Part shown: positions 23,934 to 36,500 of the stretch, piece after piece
Position numbering within the stretch: the stretch's first letter is position 1
How the letters are laid out: the number at the start of each line of letters is the position of its first letter
Assembly: GCF_958298935.1 (NCBI RefSeq)
Contig: NC_084942.1
Location: 15,321,501 to 15,385,500, forward strand
DNA: 64,000 bases
DNA from: Phragmites australis
Taxonomy: Eukaryota > Streptophyta > Magnoliopsida > Poales > Poaceae
Direction of reading: 5' to 3'
The notes under the pieces: generated by a model
The model's database searches: none
What the model saw: only the letters and a program-made list of their open reading frames with translations
Told to the model about the DNA's origin: nothing
Program-made: the position numbers and the translations under genes

Positions 23934-24015
23934 GTGCTCATCTTGTAGCATTTTGCCATCATATCCATTGACTACCAGGAAAAGACATACAAAATTTGTG
24001 CACCGAGAAACAAAA

Positions 24016-24473
24016 ATGAAGAGTTACTTTTGCCACCTTCGGTTCTTGTTCTTTGTACTCTTTCTATTTGCCTCCCGATCACTTGCTATACGCCAAGGAA
24101 CCTTCAAATCAGGCATTTTTTTTTTGTGGAATTCAGAGCAGCATCTTTAGCTTTTTAACCCACTTCTAGTTTCTGCAATAAGGATTTCTGAAATTTATCA
24201 CACAGAACTACAAAGAACGCTGCTACCAGTCTGCACCCGTCTCTGCCACATGGTAGACTCTCTGTTTATATAAGTGAAGGGTAATGTTCCTCGATATATG
24301 TTCTTGATAAAATTGTCTAATACATGTTCTTCTACGTTGTAATTTTCTTCCATTTAGGTGGTTACATGAAGCAATTCCAACAGTTGATCTCAGTGGACTA
24401 TAGTGGCGACCCGAATACCAGGTCCCTACCTCAAATCGATGTTTTCCCGCCACCGGAGGACACAGAATCGTGA
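24016..24473 (+). CDS. Possible small secreted-peptide precursor (two exons, non-canonical donor)
   Basis: The ORF from 24016 starts MKSYFCHLRFLFFVLFLFAS, a strong signal peptide with likely cleavage after SRSLA. Read straight through it ends after 44 residues at 24150. A candidate second exon begins after a good acceptor (ttttcttccatttag, ends 24357). It reads GYMKQFQQL, then SVDYSGDPNTRSLP, and stops at 24473. The two segments join in phase only if the donor is CAG|GC at 24112/24113, a GC donor with poor context, giving 70 residues. A secreted acidic peptide with an Asp-Tyr pair recalls tyrosine-sulfated hormone precursors, but no named family is matched. aataaa at 24602 could serve polyadenylation. 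It could equally be a decayed gene. Confidence 0.35.
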
Positions 24474-24499
24474 CCCAAATAGCCAAAAAGAGACATGCG

Positions 24500-25110
24500 T
24501 GGAACAAATTTGCAAATCTTGCAACAGTTACCGGCTTTCGATTTAAATCTTGTTCTCCATGTCATTGTTATATGTCTTGAGTAATACGCCAAATGTTCTG
24601 TAATAAAATGTTCGGTTTTGTTTTGGTTCAGTATCTACCAGATATGTCGTTATGAAATGAGATTCAATATTTATGTTTCACTACCTTGACCATTATTTAA
24701 GTTTCCTAGTATTGTGTCAGAAAAAAATTATAAAAAGTACCACCTAAAGAAGATGGTAGCCGCCGATTTCTTTCGATCCTGATAAACCTAACGTCTTTCG
24801 ATTTGATTGTAGCTTGTGGAGACTAGCTTTATTCACTAAACTTGCAGCAAAAAATAGAAGATATTTCGCACCCAGGCGCTGGCTGGATGGTAACAGGAAT
24901 TGAAGTTTCAAGTATGGAAAGAATTTTGCGTCTTTAAATGAATTGAATAAAAGCATTGAGAGAATTTACAAATCCTGCAAGAGTTGAAATTCTTGCTTTC
25001 ATTAAATTATTATTGTCTATGACATGGATGGTTTAGTCATAATTCAATCCTGCCGTTGCTATGTGTTTCGAGTACCTACGTCGAATATTCTATAATCAAA
25101 TGTCCGGTTT
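24500..25110. repeat. Diverged duplication downstream of the peptide ORF
   Basis: 24510-24625 and 24960-25105 share an ordered series of similar blocks: tttgcaaatcttgcaacagtt against tttacaaatcctgcaagagtt, and gtaataaaatgttcggtttt against ataatcaaatgtccggttta. About one third of positions differ by eye. The intervening 24744-24955 is unique and noncoding. Confidence 0.5.
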
Positions 25111-25336
25111 ACTATTTGTACCAACAGGGAATGGTTTCACAAACGTTTTTATTTGACTAGCCTAAGCAAAACGTTTTATTTGAGCACGATCATGAGACAC
25201 ATCACAAAAATCACATGCGAATCCTTTTTACCCAGTCTAATGGCGACTGGCAAGGGTGGATCCTGGTTCCATGCTGTCAGAGGATATTAATGGAATTTGG
25301 TATTCTCTATAAAAAAACACATGTTCATTGGTGTTC

Positions 25337-25956
25337 ATTATCTAAATCATTTGTACAGACGGTTCGAAAACCTCGTATGGGATGGTTGCAGGGTGAGAGG
25401 AAGTGAAAGGGGCTGGAGCTCGACGCCAGGAGAGCCATCGCAGCCGCTAATCTCACTTCACTCTTAGGTTTTGTGGGAGGAGGGAGAGGATCGAGAAGGG
25501 AGGCAGAGGAGGGAGAGGAGAAAGGGTTGAGGTCAGGAGGGTTGGAGAAGGTTCTGGGGATGTGCGGGACGCTCATAGTTGAGATCCGTCTGAAGTAAAG
25601 TGAATGCGTAGAAATGCTTGTAGTTGAGATCCGTCTGAAGTAAAGTGAACGTGTGAGGGACGCTTGTAGTTGAGACCCGTTGAAGTAAAGTGAACCCATG
25701 GGGAAAGCTCGTAGTTGAGAGCCATTTGAACTATGTGATTTGTACAGATGGTCTCAATTTAGAATCATCTATATTATTAGTACAGACAGTTCTTAAATGA
25801 GAATCGTCTGCACTAAAACGTCTCAACGTCGTGGGAATTACTCATCGTTATTTTTCAAACAGTTCTAGTTTGAAACTGTCTGTGTTACCTTTTACACATA
25901 TGGCTCTACATAGGCGTCTATACAAAGACGTCCCACTAATCATTTATGTAGTAGTG
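25337..25956. mobile_element. Right end of a second, non-autonomous CACTA-type element
   Basis: The terminus tttatgtagtagtg ends at 25956; its reverse complement begins CACTACTACATAAA. Subterminal inverted motifs of the cagacggtt/aaccgtctg kind recur at 25360, 25745, 25790, 25858 and 25880. Inside are four copies of an approximately 46-bp unit (gtagttgagatccgtctgaa core) at 25565-25730. A matching left end was not found, so the element may be truncated or extend farther left. Confidence 0.55.
25565..25730. repeat. Four tandem copies of an approximately 46-bp unit
   Basis: The core gtagttgagatccgtctgaa followed by gtaaagtgaa is repeated with small changes; the last copy is partial. The array creates an apparent minus-strand frame with repeated SLYFRRIST, which is not a gene. 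Confidence 0.85.
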
Positions 25957-26429
25957 GGTGACACCAACAATTATTTTTTCGGGATCCGCCACTGGAGATC
26001 GGAGATAAATCGATCAATGAGCATAAGAGCGTCAAGAGCAGTGTAGCAGCACGAGTGGCCGGCGATCCTTAGCTCGCTGGCTAGCCCAGCCCTAAGATGG
26101 ATAAAGTCGAAGTGGAGCGAGCAGTCTCCTACGATGGATAAAGTTCAACAATGTTAACAACCTCATTGTAACTGGCATGGGCACCTTGGACGGGAATGGC
26201 TAATGTGGTGGAAGAACTCATGCAGGATAAAAACAAGAAACTTGCACGCACAGTGGCATCAACAGCTCTGGCCTTCTCTTCGTGCAACCACCTCAAGGTG
26301 GAGGATATAAAACTGCTCGACAGTCCAAAGATCCATTTTGGTGGGTCGAAATTTGCCATGACGTAACTTACCTCGGCGCCCGGCAATAGTTCAGAAACCG
26401 GTAATATCCACATCCCTCGCAGTTCAACA

Positions 26430-26870
26430 ACATATTGTTTGTAGTCCAGCGTTCATGTAAGGTCCCATGAAGGATAATCTCTGCTTCGTCCATAATATTA
26501 CGACCAAACATGAATGATGTTTGAGTATGACTTTTGTGAATACTTTAAAACTGACATTAGTAGACAAATACTTTTGTTAGAAGCGTTATGATACTAAAAT
26601 TGTGAGGATGAATTGGTAAACATCATTGATGACAGTCATGGAATTGGTAAACATCCTTGATGAAAGTCATGGTAAAGAGACATGAGATCGCCCTTTATTA
26701 TTTTCTAGAACACTTGATTCAATTATGCTGGAAAGCCATCTAGATCATAAGCTTTATTATACTTCATTTGAAATATAGCGTATCTTACTTCTTACCTCCT
26801 TTCATAAAAAAGATTAGTAAGTATCTCATTCTCTTGTGCAAAGTGGAAAACTTTTTTATCCTTATCTCTC
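26430..26870 (-). pseudogene. LINE reverse-transcriptase remnant
   Basis: On the minus strand, ENEILTNLFYERR is followed by AIFQMKYNKAYDLDGFPA (near 26720), a recognisable variant of the plant LINE segment that normally reads NKAPGPDGFPAEF. Farther downstream RNIMDEAEIILHGTLHE (near 26490) matches the next conserved RT block. Much of the intervening sequence is missing and stops interrupt it. A short internal repeat (gaattggtaaacatc twice, 26610-26660) lies within. Confidence 0.6.
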
Positions 26871-27137
26871 GGGTGGTTAATTAGGCTGTTGGATCTCTTG
26901 TGCCACGGGAGCTCGTTCAACGATGTCGCCACGTGATGGTGGGATGGGCCTGAGAGCGAGTATATACGTGGCCACTGAGACCAAGGACGGCGAGGTGGCT
27001 CCATGGCTGCACCGGCGTAGGTGGTCGTCGGGATGCTACGTCGTCCGTCAGGGTGGCTGCCCGTCGGTATACGCGGGCACAGCTTGCATGTTGCTAGCTG
27101 ACACCAACTAATGTCCCTAGGTTTGACACGTAAGTAG

Positions 27138-28151
27138 GTAGTGTTTGGTTGATTGTACAAAGTTGAATAAGATGTGATTATTTTGAATGGAGATAACTTC
27201 TATATGGGTGAAATAATTTTGGATAATATGGTACAAATAATATATTTAATTTGATGTATGAAACGGTATATAAAAGTGTTTGGTTAAATATATGGGATAC
27301 ACATATGAATATGTTTAGTTGCTAAAAAGATAAGCATTATATCTATTTAGAACTTAATTTCTTTACAATAAAATAATTTTATAATTATAATTATCAACCA
27401 ATCATTCTAATTAGTACTAATATTTACTAATTATAATTAATTGTAACTTAATATGATACTATTCATCGTATATTACCCACGATAATACTTAATTATGGCT
27501 AATAACATCTAATTGCATCAAATTGTAACTAATACATAACTAATTGTTCTTAATTCTTACTAATACTTATTAATCATCACTAAGTACATATCTCTCTCTG
27601 CTACTTAAAAAGTATATAGTACTTTCTTCCCGCACCTCATGTGGTCTGCCTCCTGGATTTTCCATCAACCCTCTGCGTTCCGCTCCGCTCCCCTGCGTGG
27701 GTCCGCGTCTCGTGTCTCCTGCACCCTCCTGTGTGGGCCCGCGTCCCGCGTCTCCTACATGTGCTCCTGCGCCCTCCCGCGTGGGTCCGTGTCCCGCTTC
27801 CTGCACGCTGCCTTGTGCTCCAGCGCTCCTGCATCTCCTGCGTTACGTGCAAAACACAGACTCACGACTAGTAATTACAGAATCTGATAGAGCCTATACG
27901 AGATCGTTTGGCCAATTTTTCTGTATGGAGCCCAACGAGTTAATAAACCAGATGGTGTTGAGGTTCCTGTATGCGATAGTTCAACTTGATATAATATTCG
28001 TAGAATCTGTGTTATGGATGAGTTGGTACTTTCGTCTAACTAAACACAGACGTAACAACATATGCAGGTACTTTCATCTAACTATGCATAACAACATATG
28101 CAGTATCATCCCATATATGTACAACCCTGTATACGGAACCAAACACTACTT
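27138..28151. mobile_element. Putative 1.0-kb Harbinger-like element carrying foreign sequence
   Basis: The ends are gtagtgtttggtt at about 27138 and aaccaaacactac at about 28138-28150, the gtgtttggtt signature of PIF/Harbinger-type MITEs. The trinucleotide target site is not clean (tag against tta), so boundaries are approximate. The interior has an AT-rich left part, a GC-rich minisatellite at 27695-27815 (units starting gcgtgggtccgcgtc) and a DUF247-like scrap at about 27930-27975. Confidence 0.5.
27928..27975 (+). pseudogene. Captured DUF247-like fragment
   Basis: The plus-strand frame reads PNELINQMVLRFLY, nearly identical to NEELINGMVLRFLS, the start of exon 2 of the DUF247 gene only about 1 kb away on the opposite strand (28968-29010). 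The DNA matches less well than the protein, suggesting capture from a related gene. Only about 14 codons are recognisable. Confidence 0.45.
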
Positions 28152-28287
28152 AAATCACGAAATCAGACAAGTTCTTCATCATGGAGTACGCGCGCATGTA
28201 CAAACTATCGCAAATTGAAAGCATTGTTGGACAGATACAGCAAGTCATACTGAAGATAAACTGCATCAATTATTTTAGAAAAAAAAG

Positions 28288-30306
28288 CTAGCTGTTGTCG
28301 CCGTAGAACTGCAGGACGGTGTATAAGGTCTGCATGATGGTCATGGCGAGGAGGAAGACGGCGGCGGCGAGAGAGAGGAACGACCAGGGGCTCCGGAAGT
28401 AGGTGTGCACCAGGTTGGCGCGCCACCGGTTCCTCCGCTTCCGGCAGTAGGCGTTCACCTCCCTGTGCACGTCGTCCAGTGGGCTCTGCGGCCCCAGCAC
28501 CACGTCCCTCGACAGCCCGCTGAACAGCTTCGCCGCCGCCTTGTCGCTGCCCACCGTGTTCTGCACGACCCTCCTGGCGGTCAGCAACGCCACGTCCCGC
28601 GCCGAGTCTACCATGTTGTCCATGAAGAAGACGTAGGCGGTTACGTCGTTCCCGGCCCCCGTGTGCAGCCGCTCGAACGCCATGAGGTTGAGGAGCATGT
28701 ACTCGGTGGTGTCGTCGACGGCGATGGGCGGGAGGTAGAGCGTGCCGTTGCGGAAGCGGATGTCCAGGAGGCTGCTCGTCTGGCTGCGCTTGAACCGGAC
28801 GCCCGCCTCGTAGAGCTCCTCCGCCGACCGGATGATGTCGTCCGGCGGGGCCGACTCCTCCGGAGGCGCCTGCGGGCCCGGTGTCGGACCGTAAAGGAGG
28901 CTACGGCGGAGGACGTCCAGCGGGTGCAGCGCCAGCCCGACGCCGGTCACCAGTGGCCACGCCGCCGGGGACAGGAACCTCAGCACCATCCCGTTGATCA
29001 ACTCCTCGTTCTGCGCGCCAAAAATGTGATTAGTGCACTTGCTTTGAATGCTTTCAGTTTTTGGTACTACGTAGATGCATGGAAATAAGATAATTTTCAG
29101 TCTACCAACTACAATCGGATCTAGATCGTATGGCATGGAGATCATCTTCAACATCCAACTGTTTTTCTCTCTGTGTTTCATTTCTCTCGTGCGTGCCCCC
29201 GCTCTACCCGCCTTCAGCCATCTCCGACGGAGGCCCCATCATCGGATCTTCGAACATTGTCCCTCTCTCGGTAACAACTCGTTTTTGCGCTCCCCAGTCT
29301 GCCCCGGCACTGGCCCATCAGAGGTCCTCCGTCTCCTGTAGCATGCCCACATTTGTCTCCTCTGTCTGGTCGGCCTGCCTCCTATTCTTCTAAGCTCGAA
29401 ATCCATAGAATCCTCCCAATCTTCAACCCCGAAAACACTTCTTCCGTAACTCCGGCTAGAGGTGAACGACGCCTGAAATCTCACGCGATTTCAGGCATCT
29501 GAAGATCAGTAAGCGTGCAAAAGTAAAGCACAAAATAGAATAGAGGAAAAGAAGCAAAAGGACCTCAAAGCATGCATGAATTAAAGAACCATTTGACTGC
29601 ACTTTGGAGTACGGATCTTCAACCTAATCAAAAGTTTCTAGAACAAATATAATCTAGCTAGGCTAGTTGATCATGCATGAATGGGTAATCATGGCTGTGA
29701 TACTTGCTGCGTACGTACCCCTTCCTTGCCGCTCTCGACGGCGAGGAGCCGGTCGAGGACGAGCAGCGGAAGCTGGTTCTCGATCATGAGCATGTCGCGG
29801 CGGATGTAGGGCACCGTGTACAGCAGGCCGTGGGCGCTGAACACTGGGTCGTCGTCGGCGTAGTCGTTCACCTCCCTCCTGTTCGCCGTCCGCATCACCT
29901 CCAGCAGGAAGCACCCGTCGGTCACCATCAGCTCCAGGAACCTCTCCCCGCCGCGCCACTCGTCACCGAGGCCCTGGTACGCGCCCTCCAGCCGCTCGAC
30001 CGCGTCCCCGACCGCGGCCGCGAACTCCGACAGCGGCCTGCGCGCGCGCCGGAGGAAGTGGACGAGGGACCGGCGCTTGTGCGCGTCCATGGGACGCAGG
30101 TGGGGCTCGCCGTGGTGGAAGGGGCCCAGGGACACCACCTGCGGCTGGTATGCCTTGCAGTTCAGGTCCTTGATGCACGCCGGCACGCGGTAGATGGAGT
30201 GGCGACGCCACCGCGCGGACTCCTCCGCCGACGCGTGGACGTCGGCCACCGCCTTCTCGACGTCCGCCACCCATGCGCTCTCCTCGATCCTCCGGCGGGA
30301 TGCCAT
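28288..30306 (-). CDS. DUF247 (UPF0481) family protein, two exons, 436 residues
   Basis: Exon 1 is 30306-29719 (196 codons) and exon 2 is 29010-28288 (240 codons plus TAG), separated by a 708-bp intron with GTACGT donor and GCGCAG acceptor, phase 0. The start MASRRRIEES was chosen because upstream in-frame sequence lacks DUF247 character. The N half carries the family core IYRVPACIKDLN, YQPQVVSLGPFHHGEPHL, then VTDGCFLLEVMRTANR and IRRDMLMIENQLPLLVLDRL. The C half has LPPIAVDDTTEYMLLNLMAFE, a FFMDNMVDSARDV segment and a C-terminal hydrophobic helix (FLSLAAAVFLLAMTIMQTL) that anchors these proteins in membrane. Length and architecture are normal and no lesion is seen. Biochemical function is unknown; some grass members act in self-incompatibility, but this copy cannot be tied to that role. 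Confidence 0.93.
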
Positions 30307-31094
30307 TTCAGAGTTCACTTCTGCTGCATGAGCTATACCGTGACAACGTATATGTAGAAGGACAGGCCTGGTGCATTTGCTCTCATGTTGCGCTGCATGC
30401 TGAGGATGACGTCGAATGGCAGTTTGCTGCAGGCAAAGTGAGCACTGAGCAGGACCACAGAATCGAAGGCTTCTTTGCAGCAGAAGCAATGAAGCATGAA
30501 GCATGTTGTGCGACAGATTGGGATGAATCATGCATATGCAGGCTTTCGGAAAGGAAAGAGAGATCACAGAAGCGGTGAAAGAGATGCACGTACAGAAGAA
30601 TAAAGTGAAAGGCACAGATATACACTACCGAGGAAAGCTGGGATGGTGAAGACTGGAGAGACCACCGGAAAGCTGGAATGTTTGCCTTCTAGGCAAGGAA
30701 ACTCCAGCTGCATTACGCATCGCAAAAGCTTGCAATGCAACAGCGACTGCAAACTTGTAATAGTGCACAATGGAGCAGGAACATACAAAGGAAGCTGAAC
30801 GACTGTTACAAGTGAAAAATATCACAACAGCATAATCGAGCAAGTCGGATCTAAGAGAGATATAAGATTGTTGACAGATTACCAAAAAATGCGGAAAATT
30901 TCAGAGATAAGTAAAAATTTGAAATGTGATGTGAAAAATACATGTGAGATAATTTCACAACTACCAAACGCAAGGTAAAAGGCACAACAGCTGGATCCCG
31001 ACATTTCTTCAGGATCAGTCAGTCAAAAATGATGGTACAAGGGAATGTAATATATGTCGCCAGTGTTAGCAACCCTTTAAAAATAGTGTTTCTT
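30307..31094. other. Upstream region of the DUF247 gene
   Basis: The 790 bp between the DUF247 start and the stop of the helicase gene must contain the DUF247 promoter and the helicase 3' UTR, as both genes are on the minus strand. No clear TATA element was picked out. The open frame continuing upstream of the DUF247 ATG (to 30615) is incidental. Confidence 0.5.
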
Positions 31095-33480
31095 CTACTT
31101 TCGGCGCTTGTACCTGCCAAAAAAATAGATATCATTAAAAAAAGCTGGGTCGCCTGGTATTTTGCATTACTGAAAAAAAGAACTAGGCTGCTGTAAAGTC
31201 GGAAGCGCTAAAGCAGATCATTTTATTCCGTTTTCCTTTTCAATTCAATGGCAATGCAAATAGGTCAACTAAAACATCAAACATACCTTGATTTGCTCTT
31301 AAAAGCATTCTTTGATTTCTTGCGTGCAAAATTGTTATTTTTCTTCAAGGAGTGTCCCTGTTTTGATTCACTCATATCATTCTGGAACAGTTCGTGCATC
31401 TCCTCCTGCCTAGTCGGGGCCTTCTCAGAATGTTGTCTAGCCGTCTTATCAATCTTCCCTTTGCCCGCACCGGGACCCCTTTTACTTGTGGCCTTCATTA
31501 ATTTTGCCCTACGGTAAGCCACATCCACTAGAGATTGACTTTTCTTTGCTTTCTTCCCTCCTTCATTTTCCTGTAGGAGACTCTTCAAGTTAGTACTGAA
31601 TATAGCTCAGTACAAAACTTTTCGCAGGAAACTAAAGCATATAAAATGAAGCCCACTCAGAAAACTAGTTTCGATTTTTAACATAATCAAGATGTGCTTC
31701 CTGGTGATGAAGCTACCTCTACTCCTCTAGAATGTGCCTACCAAAGCAAAGTTTTTGAACAGAATTTTCTGTTCTGATTAAGATAGCTACTTCTTATAGC
31801 AACCAACTTTTGTATACAGATGACAGTACAATAACTTAGTCTTCAGATTATCACCAATGCAGCATTAAGTTTACGCATAAGGACAAATTCAACAGAACTG
31901 CCAATCCAAATTGAACTGAAATCAGACCTAGTTGATTCTAAAAGGAGACATTTTAGATTTCATTAGTTCGCAGGCAATTAGATTTCAATATTCTTAATTC
32001 AAAATACAGTAAGACATTCACATTGTATCATTCAAATCCATGCAACTCAAAAAAGGTTTTGAGTTCCCTTAAGTTCAAATCAAACAGAATCCAACATAAA
32101 TATTTGAGTTACGAAAAGGCAAATGAATGGTCATTACTTTCATCAAACAGGACAAATGTTGCTACCTTGACTGTTTTCTTTTGCGACAATGTAAGTCAAA
32201 ATTATCCATGGCATGCCAACCAAAATTAAAGGATACCAACATAAAACTAAAATTACCATAAACAAACAACACACCATAATTTAATGAAAACAGGAATTAG
32301 CACAGATTCAAATAACTAGACTCCAAAACAGAGTACCGCAGCACAACAGCTGCATACTGGATCTAAATAACACTCCTTCTTTCACTTATATATATACAAA
32401 AATATTCATAGTATGACTGCTATTTAGTTAACTGTTCAGTTAGTTTCAATTCATTCATTACTTGCAGCCGATTCCCACAGGCTGGAAATAACGCCCACAA
32501 CTACAGAGAACAAAATAACTGAAAGAACTCAACCTACCTTTGTTTCTTCATCATCTTCGTTCTCATCCTCCAACATCTCCCGTTGTGCCTCTAATCTTCG
32601 GCGTTTCTTCCTAGGTAGAGTTTTCTGTGGAATAGATAAGCAAAAAACATCAAGCAAAATAAAATCTCACATCGATGAACAAATCACTGAAATATCACTT
32701 TCATACACACACCTCATGCTCTCTTCTCTTTCTCTCCTTCAGCCGAAGGTCTTCAGCTTGCTGAGCACTAATAACTCCAGAGCTATTCTTACCTTGGTCC
32801 AAGGATTCCTTGATGAAAAGAGCAAAGTCAGATATTATTGATGGTACTGGTATGTATTAAGATTGGCCAGACATGTTTAAATTAAGGACGAAGATAGAAT
32901 GTCAGTTCCAGGTAAGGAGGGGAAATGATTTGATCCTAAGTAAGAAAATATTAGACAAAGATGATGGATACTTTTAAGGCAAATGTTTCTGTAAAAACAT
33001 TATTTCGTCTGGTGTATTGACACATCATGAGCATCGGAACATTGTAGGTGATAAATGTGTACAGTGCGAGTGATCTGAGCGAAGCAAATCAACACTCAGT
33101 GCTGAGCAAAGTTATGAAACTAAACCACATTCTTTAGTTCCCATCAAATATGGTCATTCGTATAGGAATAACCAGTTAACAACAATTATCATGGACATCA
33201 AATATCATGCATATAATACATATACACAAGAATAAGAGATGCTTAAGATACTGCAAATGCAATTGGCATCAGATAAATGCATAACACCTTGCCAAAAAAA
33301 AAGGATAAATATATGCTACATAATAAAATTTAAAATGAACTTACTTTAGCAACCTTTGCCAAAAGCATCTTTTCCCTTGCAGTAGCAAACCAGGTTCGCT
33401 TTGGGCGTGAGTATATCTCTTCCTTATGAGCTATCATATTTTCTGCCTGATAGATTCAAATATGTAATGGCAAAGAAAGG

Positions 33481-33549
<69 letters not shown>

Positions 33550-36500
33550 CCTGATAAACCAATTGGCATTCAAAGGAACCAAAACAAATACTTTTTTATT
33601 TAGGGTGAAAAATGAGACTCTTAGATTAACCTTTGTGACTTCCATTTCAGCTTTCCGTATAGCTCTCTCCTCCCTAAAAAGCGAAGGATGTAAATTATTC
33701 ACATAATTTGAGCAAAAGTCTAACGCAAAACGGCATGAAGTTAACCTTCTTGAATGATGATAGAAATTTGGTCTTCCAATTCTTCAATAGGTTTTGCACA
33801 CTCAGCCACAGATTTCTCTGCAACAATGCGGCTTTTCAACTGCAAACCAGCCTTCTTTGCCTGAAAGGTAATTCAGATAAAACCAATGAACAACAACCAA
33901 AACAGAGGCGAATAAAAAACAGCATTGCTCAAGATCAACAGTCATAATTGTTGCATACATTAGTAGATGTGTTTGGTTCTAGTTATCAAATTAGCAAAGA
34001 AATTTCTAAAAGCAATGTGATTCACAGACCCAGACTTCAAGTGCCACCCCCCACCCCACACATGGCACGTTCCCACATATAATAACAAGTACCTACCCAG
34101 TTATATCATCATGAAAACGGCAACATATAAAGATCCCCATTCATTATTCTTTCGTTACAAAAAATAATCAACCTTAAGGATCAAGGACACTAGAAGTCAA
34201 CTACAAACTGCGGTTCTCAAGCCAAGGCTGGAAAGTTGAATTCTAGTAATCATATGGTTACTTAAACAATATGATAAATAGAATTTCAGTGGTTCCGTAA
34301 ACACAACTATGCCAAAGAATTAGAACAATTTTCTGTCCTTCGATTATCAGCATTGTCACACAAACCAGGTTGCACATGAAAAAAATACTTACAATTGCTT
34401 TCAGGAGGGATCTATCATCATCGGTAACAAATGTCACAGCATATCCTTCTCTGCCTGCCCGCGCTGTGCGGCCAACAACATGAAGATAGCTGCAATAACA
34501 TAAACAATAGGCATGGAATTAAGCATGACTGAATGACAAATCTTCTTCCACCATATTGGAAGATCCGGAACCCAGAATGACCAATTCTCTTATTAATCAC
34601 AAGTACATCATTCTGTAATATATGTAATATAACTTCCATCAGTATAAAACATAAATTAATGAAATAATTGTAAATTTTGCTTATTGAAATTCTGATAATT
34701 TAATTTAACAGATTTGCCACTGAATGATTCAATGATATTTATTGGCAATGCACGACATAGAGAAGTTCCAGGACTGAGCTCTAATAACAACAAATAAAAG
34801 ATACAGTGTTTCTCAATGAATAATGAATTGCGGAGCTACAACCGTAAATCAACCCAATAATCAATAATGGGCAATATTGACGTCCTGAACTTTGTTCTAG
34901 GATGTGAAGTTTCAACCTAAACTGAAAGGCAGCAGAACAAAACGAGTTCGATTGAATAACTGTCTTCACATATTTAGTGCTTACGTTTTGACATCACGTG
35001 GGCAAGCAAAATTTATTACAGTCTGAACACCAACGATATCAATCCCCTACAAGGAAAATAGAATGACAGTGTGAGGTTAATATTCAAAATCCCGAAAAAC
35101 AAAATAACAGATACACAAAGTAACTTACACGAGCAGCAACATCAGTTGCAATCAGAAAGTCCGCTTCTTGCTTTTTGAAAAGTTCCAAAGCCTATCGAAC
35201 AATGAAATTTTCTATCAAATTGGCGAAGATGCATAACAATTAATTCACTGAATGGACTTACAGCATGCAATTCAAATACTAATAAACTACCAAAGAATTT
35301 GCGCAGTCTTTTTGCATGTAACACCTAATCTAAATTTTCCAAATCCAACCATTTGTAGCTTAGATTTTCCAGTCGACTTAGATCATTAGAGGTGAAGTTG
35401 AAGTGTTGTAATCCCAAAATGTTTGGTCGGAATAAGATGGACAGCAGTAAATTTCTGCAATTATTTGTTGGAGAAACAGAGTATCAACTTTATACACTCA
35501 GCATCTTATACATATCAATGTGGTGTTGTGTGAGGGATTCAAGTCAATTGTGGAGCTCTTTTGCACTACGGAACCTACATGAAGCCAACAAAGCTAGCTG
35601 AACGCCAAATTCTGAGCTAGGTTTTAAGCTTATGCTCCCACCAAACAGTATGCTTATCATTTACATTATTTCATAAGCTGAGATGTGAAACCAATTGAAT
35701 AAGCTAGTAAATGGCGTGTAAGCTGTTGTCTGCCATCAGAGATTTATACACAATCTGAGAAGCTGGAGCACAACAACAGTGCTGCTTGCAGCTTTCATCG
35801 AATACCCAGGAATAATGGAAATTTTATAGCATAACAGTTAACATCATACACGAAGGAAAAAGGAAGGGAAACTCATAATGAAATCACCTCAAGCCTCTGG
35901 GCCTGTGTAAGGTTGCCATGAAGTTCAGCAGCTTTCATGCCAGAGAGACCAAATATTATTTTTAACCTGTGCGCAGATTGCTTTGTCCCACTGCAAGGGG
36001 ACAAGACATAAAATATCAATATGATAACAAAAGTAGTAAGATACATGGTCAAATATCACTAAACATCCATCCAAACAATCAAAGTGTAATATAACAATCA
36101 GGAGTAACATAAACACTAAAGCACAAAGGTGTCTGAACTAACTTGTTGTACAAATTCTTCAGCGAAATAACAGAATTGTGATTACATGCACATCCACCAA
36201 ATCTCTTGGTTAACTTTGAGAACATTGCATGAATCAATATAATGTGATCCCAGATCATCTTTTCAACCACTACACTAGGCACTAGTTCATCTTGATCGTA
36301 TTCATGGTTAGCACAATAAGGAGTAAGCCAGCTGCCAGCTATAGTCCATTGTACAAGGGGCCCTCAAACTGCAGAAATATAAAAATTGACAAGTTATCCA
36401 GAATACAAACCTAAAAATGATTACATTTTTCTCGAAAGTCTTCAAACACAGTGCAAGTAGAACAGCTTCTTGATTTGCTTCACGTGCTCGTCGTATCCTA

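Noticed and set aside
24016..24473. Firm assignment to the PSY, CLE or RGF peptide families
   Set aside because: The DYSGDPNT segment only loosely resembles sulfated peptides, and the intron donor is non-canonical.
28405..29088. Long plus-strand frame of 227 codons
   Set aside because: It is antisense to exon 2 of the DUF247 gene and reflects GC-rich codon bias; it has no domain.
28288..30306. Self-incompatibility S- or Z-locus DUF247 determinant
   Set aside because: Only family membership supports it; no companion secreted stigma-protein gene was recognised nearby, and most DUF247 genes have other or unknown roles.
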